Source: Curvibacter gracilis ATCC BAA-807
Lineage (GTDB): Bacteria; Pseudomonadota; Gammaproteobacteria; Burkholderiales; Burkholderiaceae_C
Length of the DNA stretch: 64,000 bases
Assembly (NCBI RefSeq): GCF_000518645.1
Contig: NZ_JADZ01000032.1
Coordinates: 1 to 64,000 of the forward strand
Direction of reading: 5' to 3'
The notes beneath the pieces are model-generated. The model had not been told where the DNA came from. It worked only from the letters and a program-made list of their open reading frames with translations, and did not search any database. A program made the translations under genes and the position numbers. Shown here piece after piece: positions 15,625-24,372 of this stretch (its first letter is position 1; each line of letters starts with the position of its first letter).

Positions 15625-16956
15625 TTGTCCACACCTCCACCCCTGGCGGCATCGCCCAGCGCCTTCACCGGCTCCCCTTTGCAGCGCCTGACCCGGCGCC
15701 TGTATGTCCGCATCTGGCTGGCTGTGCTGCTGGCCATGGCCTTGCTCACCCTGGGCGTGGCCTGGGCCTGGCGTGTGACGACCGAACCTCCGCTGCTGGA
15801 GGCCGTGGTGCGCAATGCCGCCGGTGAGGTGGTGGGCGCGGGCGCCTTGCGTCGCCATGGTCCCCACCCCGATGGGCGCGAGCCCCCACCCGGTGAGCCT
15901 GGCCCGCGGGCCCTGGATGGGCCGCACCCGCCGCCGCCGGGTGGGCCGACCGATGGCGAAGGCCCGTCCCGGGGCGAGGGGCCACCGCTGGAGGCCGTGC
16001 GCCATGGCCCGGAGTTTGTCGTCACCATGCACAACGGCGAGGTGCTCAACGTGCACCTGCCGCGCCCGCCACGCAATTTCTGGAGCCGACCCCCCTTCGG
16101 CTTTTTCTGGACCCTGGGCCTGGCGGCGGTGGCCGTGGCCCTGGCCACCTACCCCATCATCCGCAAGCTGACCCGGCGCCTGGAGCAGTTGCAGCGTGGC
16201 GTGGAGCGCTGGGGCGATGGTGATCTGTCGGTGCGCGTGCCGGTGAAGGGGCATGACGAAGTGGCCTATCTGGCGGGTCGCTTCAACCTTGCGGCCGAGC
16301 GCATCGAAACCCTGATGCAGTCGCACAAGAAGCTGCTGGCCAATGCCTCGCACGAGCTGCGCTCCCCGCTGGCGCGCATCCGCATGGGGGTGGAGCTGCT
16401 GGGTGAGCAGGCCTCACCGGCTTTCCGCGACGAGATCAAGCGCAACATCGGCGAGCTGGACCAGCTGATCGACGAGATCCTGCTGGCCAGCCGGCTTGAC
16501 GCCAGCGAGGCTGACATGGGCACGCTGGAAAAGGTCGACCTGATCGGCCTGGCGGCCGAGGAGTGCGCCCGTGTGGATGCCGACCTGGAAGCGGCCGAAG
16601 ACAGCGGCGAGCTGGTGGTCAACGGCGTGTCCAAGCTGATGCGGCGCGCCGTGCGCAACCTGCTGGAGAACGCGCGCCGCTATGGGCGCGGTGACATCTC
16701 GGTGCACCTGTCGCGCCAGGGCCCGATGATCCTGCTGGCCGTGTGCGACCGGGGCCCAGGCGTGCCGCGCGAGCAGCGCGAGCGCATCTTCGAGCCCTTC
16801 TACCGCCTGCCCGGCGCCAGCGAGCGCGAGGGTGGTGTGGGACTGGGGCTGGCGCTGGTCAAGTCGATTGCCGAGCGCCATGGCGGCACCGTGCACTGCG
16901 AAGACCGCGAGGGCGGCGGCGCCCGCTTTGTGCTGACCCTGCCCAGCGTCGGGTGA
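15625..16956 (+). CDS. Sensor histidine kinase (CpxA/RstB-like) with a proline/histidine-rich periplasmic domain
   Basis: 443 aa, TTG start at 15625, 2 nt behind the regulator. Layout: TM1 ~28-50, periplasmic part ~51-157, TM2 ~158-178, HAMP ~180-230, HisKA with phospho-His243 in NASHELRSPLARIRMG, and a HATPase_c domain with NLLENARRYG, DRGPGVP and GGVGLGLALV. The sensor domain is odd: residues ~72-128 are nearly all Pro, Gly, His, Glu and Asp, with HP, DG and PPP repeats, unlike the folded PAS-like domain of CpxA. It may bind metal or sense envelope stress through a partner, but this is speculation. Confidence 0.9.
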   Translation: MSTPPPLAASPSAFTGSPLQRLTRRLYVRIWLAVLLAMALLTLGVAWAWRVTTEPPLLEAVVRNAAGEVVGAGALRRHGPHPDGREPPPGEPGPRALDGPHPPPPGGPTDGEGPSRGEGPPLEAVRHGPEFVVTMHNGEVLNVHLPRPPRNFWSRPPFGFFWTLGLAAVAVALATYPIIRKLTRRLEQLQRGVERWGDGDLSVRVPVKGHDEVAYLAGRFNLAAERIETLMQSHKKLLANASHELRSPLARIRMGVELLGEQASPAFRDEIKRNIGELDQLIDEILLASRLDASEADMGTLEKVDLIGLAAEECARVDADLEAAEDSGELVVNGVSKLMRRAVRNLLENARRYGRGDISVHLSRQGPMILLAVCDRGPGVPREQRERIFEPFYRLPGASEREGGVGLGLALVKSIAERHGGTVHCEDREGGGARFVLTLPSVG

Positions 16957-16986
16957 GTCCGGGTGTTCGGGGCCTGAGTACCGGGC

Positions 16987-17625
16987 TCAGGTCCCCCCGA
17001 CGTAGGGGTTGCTCTGGCGTTCGCGCCCGAAAGTGCTTTCAGGCCCGTGCCCGGGGATGAACACCGTGTCGTCTCCCATGGGCCACAGGCGCTGGGTGAT
17101 GCTGGCTATCAACTGCTGGTGGTTGCCCTGGGGGAAGTCGGTGCGCCCGATGCTGCCGGCAAACAGCACATCGCCCACGAAGGCCCTTTGGATCTCGGGC
17201 GAGTAGAACACCACATGGCCCGGCGTGTGCCCCGGGCAATGCCGCACCTGCAGCGTGTGGCGCCCGATCTGCACCGTGTCGCCATCGGCCAGCCAGCGCG
17301 TGGGCGTGAAAGCCTCGGCCACCGGAAAGCCGAACATGCGGCTTTGCTCAGGCAGGCCATCAATCCAGAACTGATCGCCCGGGTGCGGCCCGATGATGGG
17401 CAACTGCAGCCGCCGGGCCAGCTCGCCGGTGCCCCCGGCATGGTCGATGTGCGCATGGGTGAGCCAGATCTGCTCCAGCTTCAGGCCCAGGCGCTCGACT
17501 TCGGCCAGCAACCGGTCCAGATCGCCACCGGGGTCGATCACGGCCGCCTGCCGGGTTTCATCGCACCAGACCAGGGAGCAGTTCTGCTGGAAGGCGGTGA
17601 CGGGGAGGGTGAGGTAGTGGAGCAT
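16987..17625 (-). CDS. Metallo-beta-lactamase fold hydrolase (YcbL / glyoxalase II-like)
   Basis: 212 aa from ATG 17625 (the frame extends to 17697 without family support). Full set of zinc ligands: THAHIDHAGG, CPGHTPGHV, the bridging Asp in FVGDVLF, and IPGHGPES. The short length and the GSIGRTDFPQG segment match the YcbL branch, which hydrolyses thioesters such as S-lactoylglutathione in vitro. It is convergent with the histidine kinase gene across 30 nt. Confidence 0.9.
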   Translation of the reverse strand: MLHYLTLPVTAFQQNCSLVWCDETRQAAVIDPGGDLDRLLAEVERLGLKLEQIWLTHAHIDHAGGTGELARRLQLPIIGPHPGDQFWIDGLPEQSRMFGFPVAEAFTPTRWLADGDTVQIGRHTLQVRHCPGHTPGHVVFYSPEIQRAFVGDVLFAGSIGRTDFPQGNHQQLIASITQRLWPMGDDTVFIPGHGPESTFGRERQSNPYVGGT

Positions 17626-17719
17626 GGGTGGGTCGGAATGCTGAAAACAAGACAATGAGTTGCCGGCCAATGTACCGAACTTCTGGCCGGCAGGCATGAA
17701 CCGCAGCGCTGGGCGGTGT

Positions 17720-19669
17720 TTACAGATTGGTGGCCGCCAGCACCTCGTTCAGGTCGGTCAGGCCTTGCAGCATCTTCTCGATGCCGTCCTGGCGCAGGGT
17801 TTTCATGCCGGCGGCCAGGGCGCTCTGGCGCAGCTCGCTGCCGCTGGCGCGGTGGCGGATCTGGCTGCGGATGGCGTCGCTGCTCAGCATCAGCTCGTGC
17901 AGGCCCAGGCGTCCCAGGTAGCCGTGGTGCTCGCAGTGCGGGCAGCCGGCTTCGTGGGCGCGGTACAGCATCAGGCCTTGGCCTTGCGGGCCCTGACCAT
18001 GCCTGTGCTGCCAGTGGGTGATCTGTCGCTGCACCTCTTGCTCGCTGGGTTGGGCCGTGCCGTCACTGGCGCTGAGCAGGTACTGGCGGGCCAGGGCTTG
18101 CAGTGCCTCGGCGGTGGCGGGCTGCGCCTCGCGGCAGTGCGGGCAGAGTTGGCGCACCAGGCGCTGGGCCAGGATGGCCAGCAGCGAATCCGAGAAGTTG
18201 AACGGGTCGAGCCCGATCTCCAGCAGCCGGCCCACGCTCTCGGGGGCCGAGTTGGTGTGCAGGGTGGACAGCACCAGGTGGCCGGTGAGCGAGGCTTCCA
18301 CCGCGATGCGGGCCGTCTCCTCGTCGCGCATCTCGCCGATCATGATGACGTCGGGGTCGGCGCGCAAAAAGGTGCGCATGGCGGCGGCAAAGGTCCAGCC
18401 GATGCGCGGGTTGATCTGCACCTGGCGCAGGCCCTCCTGGGTGATCTCGACCGGGTCTTCGGCCGTCCAGATCTTGCGGTCCTCGGTGTTGATGTCGCGG
18501 ATCAGCGAGTGCAGGGTGGTGGTCTTGCCGCTGCCCGTGGGGCCGCAGACCAGGATCAGGCCGTAGCTTTTCTGGGCCATGGCGCGCAGCGCCTGCAGGT
18601 TGGCGGGGTTCAGGCCGATGCTGTCCAGGGGCAACGGGCGGTGGCTGCCCAGCAGGCGCAGCACCACGTCCTCCAGGCCCTGCGAGGTGGGCACGGTGAC
18701 CATGCGCATCTCCAGGCGCGAGTTGCCGAAGCGCGAGAAGTCGATCTTGCCGTCCTGGGGCTTGCGGTGTTCCGAGATGTCCAGCCCGGCCATGATCTTG
18801 AGCCGGGTGACCAGGGCAAAGCGCCAGTGGCAGGGCACTTCCAGGTAGTTGAGCAGGCGGCCATCCACGCGCAGCCGGATGCGCACCGGCGCCGGTGCCG
18901 GCTGCATCTCGATGTGGATGTCGGAGGCCCGGTGGGCCTGGGCCTCGCTGATCAAGGTGTTGATCAGGCGCACCAGCGTGTTGTCCGACTCGTTGACCTG
19001 GTCGGCATCGGCGTGGGCTTCGGCATCGCTGCTGGGCGCCAGTTCGCTGGCCAGGGCGTGGGCATTGAGCACCTTGGGCGCGTCGGCCAGGGTCGGTGGG
19101 GTGGGGCTGGTCTGGCGCGGGTAGAAGCGGGCGATGGTGGGCTGCAGCGTGCCGGGCGCGGCCAGGGCCGGCAGCAGGCGGTGCTGGGTCAGGAAGCGCA
19201 GCTCATCGAGCAATCGCTGGTCCCAGGGGTCGGCCATCAGCAGCACCAGCACCTCGTCTTCGAGCAGCAGCGGCAGCACCGATTCGCGCTCGGCCACATG
19301 GCGCGGCACCAGGGCCAGCGCGCTGGGGTCGGGGGAGAGTTGGCGCGGGTCGATCACCGGGTCGCCCAGCCAGGCGGCGATGGCGGCCTGCAACTGGGCT
19401 TCGCTCAGGATGCCGTTGCGCACCAGGATCTGGCCGAGCAGGGTCTTGTCGTGGGCTTCGCCTGGGGGCGCATTGCGCCGCTGCTTCTGCTGGTGGGCCA
19501 GTGCACTCTCGATGGTGGCGCGCCCCACCAGCCCACTTTGCTGCAGGGCTTCACCCAGGTGCCGGGCTCGGCTCAGGGTGGGGTGGTGGGCATGCAGCCC
19601 GTCCCAGAGTTCGCGGCTGGTGGCTGGGCGCAGGGGCGGATTGACGGCGTTGGCGGGCAGGGATGACAT
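17720..19669 (-). CDS. GspE/PilB-family secretion or pilus ATPase
   Basis: 649 aa from ATG 19669. N-terminal MshEN-like region (LLGQILVRNGILSEAQLQAAIAAWLG), then the ATPase: Walker A GPTGSGKTTT, the Asp box around TAEDPVEI, Walker B with IMIGEMRDEETARIA, the His box TLHTNSA and a split tetracysteine zinc site (LCPHC...GCPHC) as in GspE and PilB. These motors assemble type II secretion pseudopili or type IV pili. No other Gsp or Pil gene is in the window, so it is an orphan here. An in-frame stretch upstream to 19831 is probably not translated. Confidence 0.88.
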   Translation of the reverse strand: MSSLPANAVNPPLRPATSRELWDGLHAHHPTLSRARHLGEALQQSGLVGRATIESALAHQQKQRRNAPPGEAHDKTLLGQILVRNGILSEAQLQAAIAAWLGDPVIDPRQLSPDPSALALVPRHVAERESVLPLLLEDEVLVLLMADPWDQRLLDELRFLTQHRLLPALAAPGTLQPTIARFYPRQTSPTPPTLADAPKVLNAHALASELAPSSDAEAHADADQVNESDNTLVRLINTLISEAQAHRASDIHIEMQPAPAPVRIRLRVDGRLLNYLEVPCHWRFALVTRLKIMAGLDISEHRKPQDGKIDFSRFGNSRLEMRMVTVPTSQGLEDVVLRLLGSHRPLPLDSIGLNPANLQALRAMAQKSYGLILVCGPTGSGKTTTLHSLIRDINTEDRKIWTAEDPVEITQEGLRQVQINPRIGWTFAAAMRTFLRADPDVIMIGEMRDEETARIAVEASLTGHLVLSTLHTNSAPESVGRLLEIGLDPFNFSDSLLAILAQRLVRQLCPHCREAQPATAEALQALARQYLLSASDGTAQPSEQEVQRQITHWQHRHGQGPQGQGLMLYRAHEAGCPHCEHHGYLGRLGLHELMLSSDAIRSQIRHRASGSELRQSALAAGMKTLRQDGIEKMLQGLTDLNEVLAATNL

Positions 19670-19864
19670 GAAAGGCGCTGGACGAAATGAGGGATCAGTC
19701 CCGGGGGCAGCGGCTCCTTCTGGCGTGAGTCCGGCTGCTGTGTCGCGTCTTCCCTGGACCCCGCTTTTCACAGGGTCGTCGCGTGAGGCATCGTAAGGGC
19801 CGAACTGGCGCTCATTCTTGATCCTGATCAAGCCAGGGCCTGGGGCGTTCGGCGGCGGTCGGGC

Positions 19865-20278
19865 TCATGAGGACGACCAGGTCAGTGGGGGGGCGTGCAG
19901 GCCCCACTGTTCGGCCGCTGCCGCCAGCACCAGGGATTCGCCCGGGGCCACACGGTGGTCGGCCTCGGGCAACTGGATGCACAGGCCCAGCACGCGACGG
20001 CGCAGGGCCGGGTCGGTCAGCTCGTCCATCAGGGTCTGCAGGGTGCACTCGTCGACCGGGCAGTCGTGCTCCCAGCGCAGTTGCCGGCTGGCCTGCAGAT
20101 CGACGCACAGGCTGTCCAGCACCTCGTGCAGGGCTTGCGGGCACAGGCCGAGTTGCTGGTGCACCGCCAGGCGTTCGAGCGATTCGAACTCGGGCGGGCT
20201 CAGGTCCCGGTCGGCGATCAGGGTCAGTGCGACGATGCGAGCCGCTGCGTGCGGGCTGTTGTGAGGGTAGGTGCGCAT
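19865..20278 (-). CDS. TerB-like protein
   Basis: 137 aa, soluble and mostly helical. The start RIVALTLIADRDLSPPEFESLERL is the acidic TerB-type motif, though the family is loose and the tellurite link is not implied. The rest contains two Asp/Glu-rich helices and ends in APPLTWSSS. It is the last gene of a minus-strand group (HPF, BI-1, TerB-like) with 15 nt between it and the BI-1 gene. Confidence 0.72.
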   Translation of the reverse strand: MRTYPHNSPHAAARIVALTLIADRDLSPPEFESLERLAVHQQLGLCPQALHEVLDSLCVDLQASRQLRWEHDCPVDECTLQTLMDELTDPALRRRVLGLCIQLPEADHRVAPGESLVLAAAAEQWGLHAPPLTWSSS

Positions 20279-20293
20279 GCTCTGCTCCCCGGC

Positions 20294-21007
20294 TCAGTCG
20301 TCGGAGCCACCCAGGCCGAACAGGCTGAGCAGGCTGGTGAACAGATTGAAGAGCGAGACATACAGACCCACGGTGGCCAGCACGTAGTTGGTCTCGCCGC
20401 CGTGGACGATGCGGCTGGTCTCGTACAGGATCAGGGCCGCCGAGAGCAGGGCGACGCCGACCGAGACCGTCAGCGCCAGGGCCGGGATCTGCAGCAGCAG
20501 GGCGGCCACCCCGGCCAGCAGCGCGATGAGCAGGCCGGCCGTCAGAAAGCCGCCCAGAAAGCCGAAGTCGCGCCGCGTCAACAGCACATAGGACGACAGC
20601 GCCAGAAATGTTGCGCCAGTGCTGGCCAAGGCCAGCGCCACCGCCTCGGTGCCACCGGGCAGGGCCAGGGAGCGGGTCAACAAGGGCCCCAGGGAGTAGC
20701 CCATGAACCCGGTCAGAGCGAAGACGGCCGGCAGGGCCCAGGCGCTGTGTTGCAGACGGTGCACGGCCCACAGAAGCCCCAGGCTGATCGCCAGGCCGAG
20801 CAGCGGCCCGGGGCCCGGCAGTTGCAGCGCCAGGCTAAGCACCGCCACCGCTGCGCTCAGCAGCAGCGTCATGGCCAGCAGGGCGTAGGTGTTGCGCAGC
20901 ACGCGCTGCGCCGCGGGGGCCAGCGCGGGGCGCGCCTCGGACACGGGCCAGGTGGCGATGGGTCGGCCCTGGCCGGATGTGGACGGATCGGGGTGTGAGG
21001 GGGTCAT
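20294..21007 (-). CDS. Bax inhibitor-1 / YccA family membrane protein
   Basis: 237 aa with seven hydrophobic segments and a closing loop rich in LFNLFTSLLSLFGLGGSDD, the standard BI-1/YccA end. YccA in E. coli modulates the FtsH protease; BI-1 homologues act as pH-sensitive calcium leaks. ATG at 21007. The first 25 residues are hydrophilic (PSHPDPSTSGQGRP). It is between an HPF gene and a TerB-like gene on one strand. Confidence 0.85.
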   Translation of the reverse strand: MTPSHPDPSTSGQGRPIATWPVSEARPALAPAAQRVLRNTYALLAMTLLLSAAVAVLSLALQLPGPGPLLGLAISLGLLWAVHRLQHSAWALPAVFALTGFMGYSLGPLLTRSLALPGGTEAVALALASTGATFLALSSYVLLTRRDFGFLGGFLTAGLLIALLAGVAALLLQIPALALTVSVGVALLSAALILYETSRIVHGGETNYVLATVGLYVSLFNLFTSLLSLFGLGGSDD

Positions 21008-21042
21008 GGTGAAGCTCCTGTGGGCCGATGAAGGCGCGGGTT

Positions 21043-21384
21043 TCAACGTTCGGTGAGCAGACTGGCCCGGCGGGGGCGGGCCGGCCTTTGCTGGCGGCGC
21101 AAGGCGCGCTTGAGCGTGCGCAGGGCGCGGCCCAGCGACAGGTCCAGCGCCGTGCGCCAGTCCGGGGCCAGGGTGGTGATGACGAGTTCGCCGGCGCCCA
21201 CCGTGCTCAGGGCCAGTTGGCAGCGCTTGTCCACCCCGCCCCGGGGGCCGTTGATGTCGGAGAGCTGCACCTTGGCCCGTGGCACCAGGGCGCTGAGGCG
21301 GCGCATGGCGAATCTCACGCGTGCCACGGCCTGCTCGCGCAGCTCGCTGCCGTCGGGGTGGCGTGATTCGAAAATGACCTGCAT
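21043..21384 (-). CDS. Ribosome hibernation promoting factor (HPF/RaiA family), short form
   Basis: 113 aa from ATG 21384 with only the N-terminal HPF domain (VIFESRHPDGSELREQAVARVRFAMRRLSAL, VQLSDINGPRGGVDKRCQLAL) and a basic tail. Short HPF/RaiA proteins bind the 30S decoding centre and keep ribosomes inactive in stationary phase or stress. It is first in the HPF-BI-1-TerB group and divergent from nhaR. Confidence 0.85.
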   Translation of the reverse strand: MQVIFESRHPDGSELREQAVARVRFAMRRLSALVPRAKVQLSDINGPRGGVDKRCQLALSTVGAGELVITTLAPDWRTALDLSLGRALRTLKRALRRQQRPARPRRASLLTER

Positions 21385-21389
21385 GACGA

Positions 21390-21410
21390 TCTCCAGTGAG
21401 TGAATGGAGA
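21390..21410. promoter_or_regulatory. Inverted repeat in the HPF/nhaR divergent promoter
   Basis: TCTCCA (21390-21395) is mirrored by TGGAGA (21405-21410) with a 9-nt spacer, right at the 5' edge of the HPF gene. It could be an NhaR or other regulator site, or a hairpin in the HPF leader. Confidence 0.4.
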
Positions 21411-21489
21411 CTCGAAGATAGGGGGCGCAAGGCTTCAGTAAAAGCAGATAATTTCGCATCGAATGTCCTAAAAATACTGAATTCATCCC

Positions 21490-22374
21490 ATGAGCGCCTC
21501 GTTCAATTACAAGCACCTGTACTACTTCTGGGTGGTGGCCAAGGAGGGCGGCATCTCCAAGGCGGCCGAGCGTCTGGGCATGGCGGTGCAGACCATCAGT
21601 GCCCAGGTCCGGGAGCTGGAGCGTTCGCTCGGCTATGCGCTGCTCAAGCCCGCCGGGCGGGGCCTGGTGCTGACCGATGCAGGCATCGCCGCCATGCAGC
21701 AGGCGGACCAGATCTTCCAGCTTGGCGAGAGCCTGCCCATGCGGGTGCGCGATGCGGTCAGCGCGCCCATGGTGCGGCTGGCCGTGGGGATTTGCGACGG
21801 GCTGTCCAAGCTGGTGGTGCGCAGCCTCCTGAACCCGATCATGGAGGTCACGCACCTGCGCCTGCTGTGTCACGAAGGCGAGCTCGACGACCTGCTGGGT
21901 GAGCTGGCGCTGCACCGGCTCGACGTGGTGCTGTCCGACCGGCCGGCCCCCGTCAACCCGAACATCAAGCTCTACAGCCACCCCATGGGCACCTCGTCGA
22001 TCGCCTGGTATGGCACGGCGGCCATGGCCGAGTCCTGCAGCAGGCGCTTTCCGGCCAGCCTGGCCGATGTGCCGGTGCTGCTGCCCACGGGCCACACCGC
22101 CTTGCGGGCGCGGCTGGATGCCTGGTTCGAGCAGCAGGGGGTGCGCCCCCGGGTGGTTGGTGAGTTCGAGGACAGCGCCTTGCTGAAGACCTTCGGCGCC
22201 AGCGGCATGGGCGTGTTCCCGGCCTCGGAGCTGGCCCATGAGGATCTGCAGGCCCACTACCCGGTGCGCCGCATCGGCCCTTGCGAGGGGGTGACCGAGC
22301 ATTTCTATGCCATCGGCACCGAGCGCAAGGTGCAGCACCCCATCGTGCAGCGTCTGCTGCAGGCTGCTGCCTGA
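21490..22374 (+). CDS. nhaR: NhaR-like LysR regulator
   Basis: 294 aa. The start NYKHLYYFWVVAKEGGISKAAERLGMAVQTISAQVRELERSLG is the strongly conserved NhaR N-terminus (LHYFW with a Gly-Ile-rich helix). NhaR senses sodium and activates antiporter or osmotic-stress genes in other species. The usual nhaA neighbour is absent; the divergent group encodes HPF, BI-1 and TerB-like proteins, which may be its targets. It ends just before a strong terminator. Confidence 0.86.
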   Translation: MSASFNYKHLYYFWVVAKEGGISKAAERLGMAVQTISAQVRELERSLGYALLKPAGRGLVLTDAGIAAMQQADQIFQLGESLPMRVRDAVSAPMVRLAVGICDGLSKLVVRSLLNPIMEVTHLRLLCHEGELDDLLGELALHRLDVVLSDRPAPVNPNIKLYSHPMGTSSIAWYGTAAMAESCSRRFPASLADVPVLLPTGHTALRARLDAWFEQQGVRPRVVGEFEDSALLKTFGASGMGVFPASELAHEDLQAHYPVRRIGPCEGVTEHFYAIGTERKVQHPIVQRLLQAAA

Positions 22375-22402
22375 GGGGCGGGCGCGGAGGCCGCCCCGAA
22401 AC

Positions 22403-22436
22403 GACAGAACCCGGGCATCGCCCGGGTTCTGTCTTT
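22403..22436 (+). terminator. Rho-independent terminator after nhaR
   Basis: A perfect 14-bp stem (22403-22416 with 22420-22433, GACAGAACCCGGGC and its complement) with a 3-nt loop, then TTT. It ends the nhaR transcript and lies in the gap towards the convergent Tim44-like gene. Confidence 0.85.
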
Positions 22437-22499
22437 GTGCCGGATCGCCAGGCCGGATGCCCGGACCCGTCAGGGCCAGGCCTGACGGCACCGATCCGT

Positions 22500-23453
22500 T
22501 CAGTCGGCCTGCTGGATTCCGACCAGCACCCAGCCTCCGGCACCGGTGAGAGGCTTGCCGAGGTTCCAGATCTCGTCGAACACCTCGTCGTCGATGCCCG
22601 CGCCGTAGCGGATGAAGCCGGTGAAGCGCACGCTCACGAGGTAGCGCTGGGCCTCCTGTGCCACGTCAAGCACCTGGGCCTGGAGTTGCAGCACCTCGCC
22701 GCGCTGCGGGGCCGGGCCGCGCTCGACCAGCTCCTGCTGCAGTTGGACCAGCAGCTCCGGCGTGGTGAACTCGCGCAGGGCTTCAATCTGGCCGCTGTCA
22801 TAGGCCGCCTGAAGTCGCACGAAGTTGGCCTTCGCATGGTGTTCAAAGCCCGCCCGGTCGAAGTCGGCCGGCCACGCGGTGCTTGGGGTGGCCGGCTGCA
22901 GGGCCGAGCCGATCAGCGAGCCCGAGCCGGTGCCCAGAGGGTTCGAGGGTGGCGCGACCTTGTAGGCGTTTTCCGGCTGCGTGGCCTGGGGCGCGGTGGC
23001 GTAGGGCGCGCCCGCGCCGATGGCGGCAGGCGTGAGCCCGGGCGCCGAGCTGGCGTTGCCGGCCGCCTGGCCGCGCCGGCGCAGGAAGAAGCCGATCACG
23101 GCCATGACGGCGACGGCCAGCAGGCCCATCATCAGCATCGAGGCCAGTTGCTCGCCAAAGCCGAAATGCGAAGCCAGGGCGGCGATGCCCAGGCCGGCGG
23201 CCAGGCCGGCCAGCGGCCCCGCCCAAGAAGGTTTGCGCGCGGCGGCCGTGCCTGCGGCGGGAGCCGGCGCCGCAGGTGCGGCGTTGGGGCTGGCCTGGGT
23301 GGCCGGGCTGGACGGGGCTTTGTTCTGCACCGCCTCGCGTTGGGTGCCGACGGACTTGCCGCCGCCCATGCGTTTGGCGGCCTCGGCGTCCATGGAGGCG
23401 GTCGCCAGGCCCAGCGACAGCACCACGGCCAGTGCGGTTAAGAGTTTCTTCAT
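22500..23453 (-). CDS. Tim44-like domain protein with signal peptide
   Basis: 317 aa from ATG 23453. A signal peptide (MKKLLTALAVVLSLGLATAS), then a low-complexity Ala/Pro stretch, one or two membrane segments in the middle (AGPLAGLAAGLGIAAL and ASMLMMGLLAVAVMAVIGFFLRR), and a C-terminal Tim44-like fold (FVRLQAAYDSGQIEALREFTTPELL ... YLVSVRFTGFIRY). The mitochondrial relative docks Hsp70 at the import pore; the bacterial role is unknown. It is inserted in or attached to the inner membrane with the Tim44 part outside or inside (orientation unresolved). Confidence 0.85.
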   Translation of the reverse strand: MKKLLTALAVVLSLGLATASMDAEAAKRMGGGKSVGTQREAVQNKAPSSPATQASPNAAPAAPAPAAGTAAARKPSWAGPLAGLAAGLGIAALASHFGFGEQLASMLMMGLLAVAVMAVIGFFLRRRGQAAGNASSAPGLTPAAIGAGAPYATAPQATQPENAYKVAPPSNPLGTGSGSLIGSALQPATPSTAWPADFDRAGFEHHAKANFVRLQAAYDSGQIEALREFTTPELLVQLQQELVERGPAPQRGEVLQLQAQVLDVAQEAQRYLVSVRFTGFIRYGAGIDDEVFDEIWNLGKPLTGAGGWVLVGIQQAD

Positions 23454-23571
23454 GGTCAGCTCCTGGATGAAAAATGATCCTGGACGCAGGGTAAGCAGGA
23501 AGAATCTCAAGAAAAAGCGGGGTTTAGTGGACCCACACTCTCAAAAAACCTGAGTCAGAGCCGCTGCGGCG

Positions 23572-24372
23572 TCAGAGTGCCAGCTCGTATTCCACCGTGA
23601 TCGGTGCATGGTCGCTGAACTTCTCGCCTTTGTAGATGGCCTCGGTGCGGGCGGTTTCGGCGATGGCGGGGGTGGCCAGGTGGTAGTCCAGCCGCCAGCC
23701 CACGTTCTTGGCGTAGGCCTGGCCGCGGTTGCTCCACCAGGTGTAGCAGGCGTCGGTGGTGTCGGGCTGCAGGCGGCGGTAGACGTCGACCAGGCCGTCG
23801 GCCAGCAGCTGGGTCATCCAGGCGCGCTCTTCGGGCAGGAAGCCGCTGTTCTTCTGGTTGCCCTTCCAGTTCTTCAGGTCGGCCTGCTGGTGGGCGATGT
23901 TGATGTCGCCGCACAGCACGAAGTCGCGCTGCTGCTTCAGGGCCATCAGGTGCGGGTGCATCAGGGCCAGGAAGCGGAACTTGGCCTGCTGGCGCTCCTC
24001 GCCCGAAGAGCCGCTGGGAAAGTAGCTGCTGATGACCGAGAACTTGCGCGTCGGGGTGTCAAAGCGCAGCTCGACATAGCGGCCTTCGGCGTCGAACTCG
24101 CCGCCATCAAAACCCACCACCACATCGCTGGGTTCATGGCGGGTGTAGACGCCCACGCCTGAGTAGCCTTTTTTCTCGGCCAGGTGGAAGTGGCCCTTGA
24201 GGCTGGCCAGTTCTTCGAAGCGGCCGGCCAGGTCGGGGGCCTGGGCCTTGATCTCCTGCACGCAAATACAATCCGGCTGCGTGGCCGCAATCCAGGCTTC
24301 GACGCCCTTGGTGGTGGCCGAGCGGATGCCGTTGAGATTGAGGCTGGTTAATTTGAACAAGGAATTCCCCAT
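23572..24372 (-). CDS. xth: Exodeoxyribonuclease III
   Basis: 266 aa from ATG 24372, or 262 aa from a TTG at 24360 that would give the more usual MFKLTSLNLNG start. Endonuclease/exonuclease/phosphatase fold: the metal-binding Asn in LTSLNLNGIRSA, Glu in CVQEIKA, the catalytic YSGVGVYTR, GDINIAHQQADL, WRLDYHLAT and the closing SDHAPITVEYEL. It is a base-excision repair AP endonuclease. Its ATG overlaps the pyrE ATG on the other strand by two bases. Confidence 0.95.
   Translation of the reverse strand: MGNSLFKLTSLNLNGIRSATTKGVEAWIAATQPDCICVQEIKAQAPDLAGRFEELASLKGHFHLAEKKGYSGVGVYTRHEPSDVVVGFDGGEFDAEGRYVELRFDTPTRKFSVISSYFPSGSSGEERQQAKFRFLALMHPHLMALKQQRDFVLCGDINIAHQQADLKNWKGNQKNSGFLPEERAWMTQLLADGLVDVYRRLQPDTTDACYTWWSNRGQAYAKNVGWRLDYHLATPAIAETARTEAIYKGEKFSDHAPITVEYELAL

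Noticed and set aside
17660-19666. Plus-strand open frame of 668 codons opposite the GspE-like gene
   Set aside because: Antisense shadow; repetitive Gly/Gln/Val composition and no recognisable motif, while the minus strand has intact ATPase motifs.
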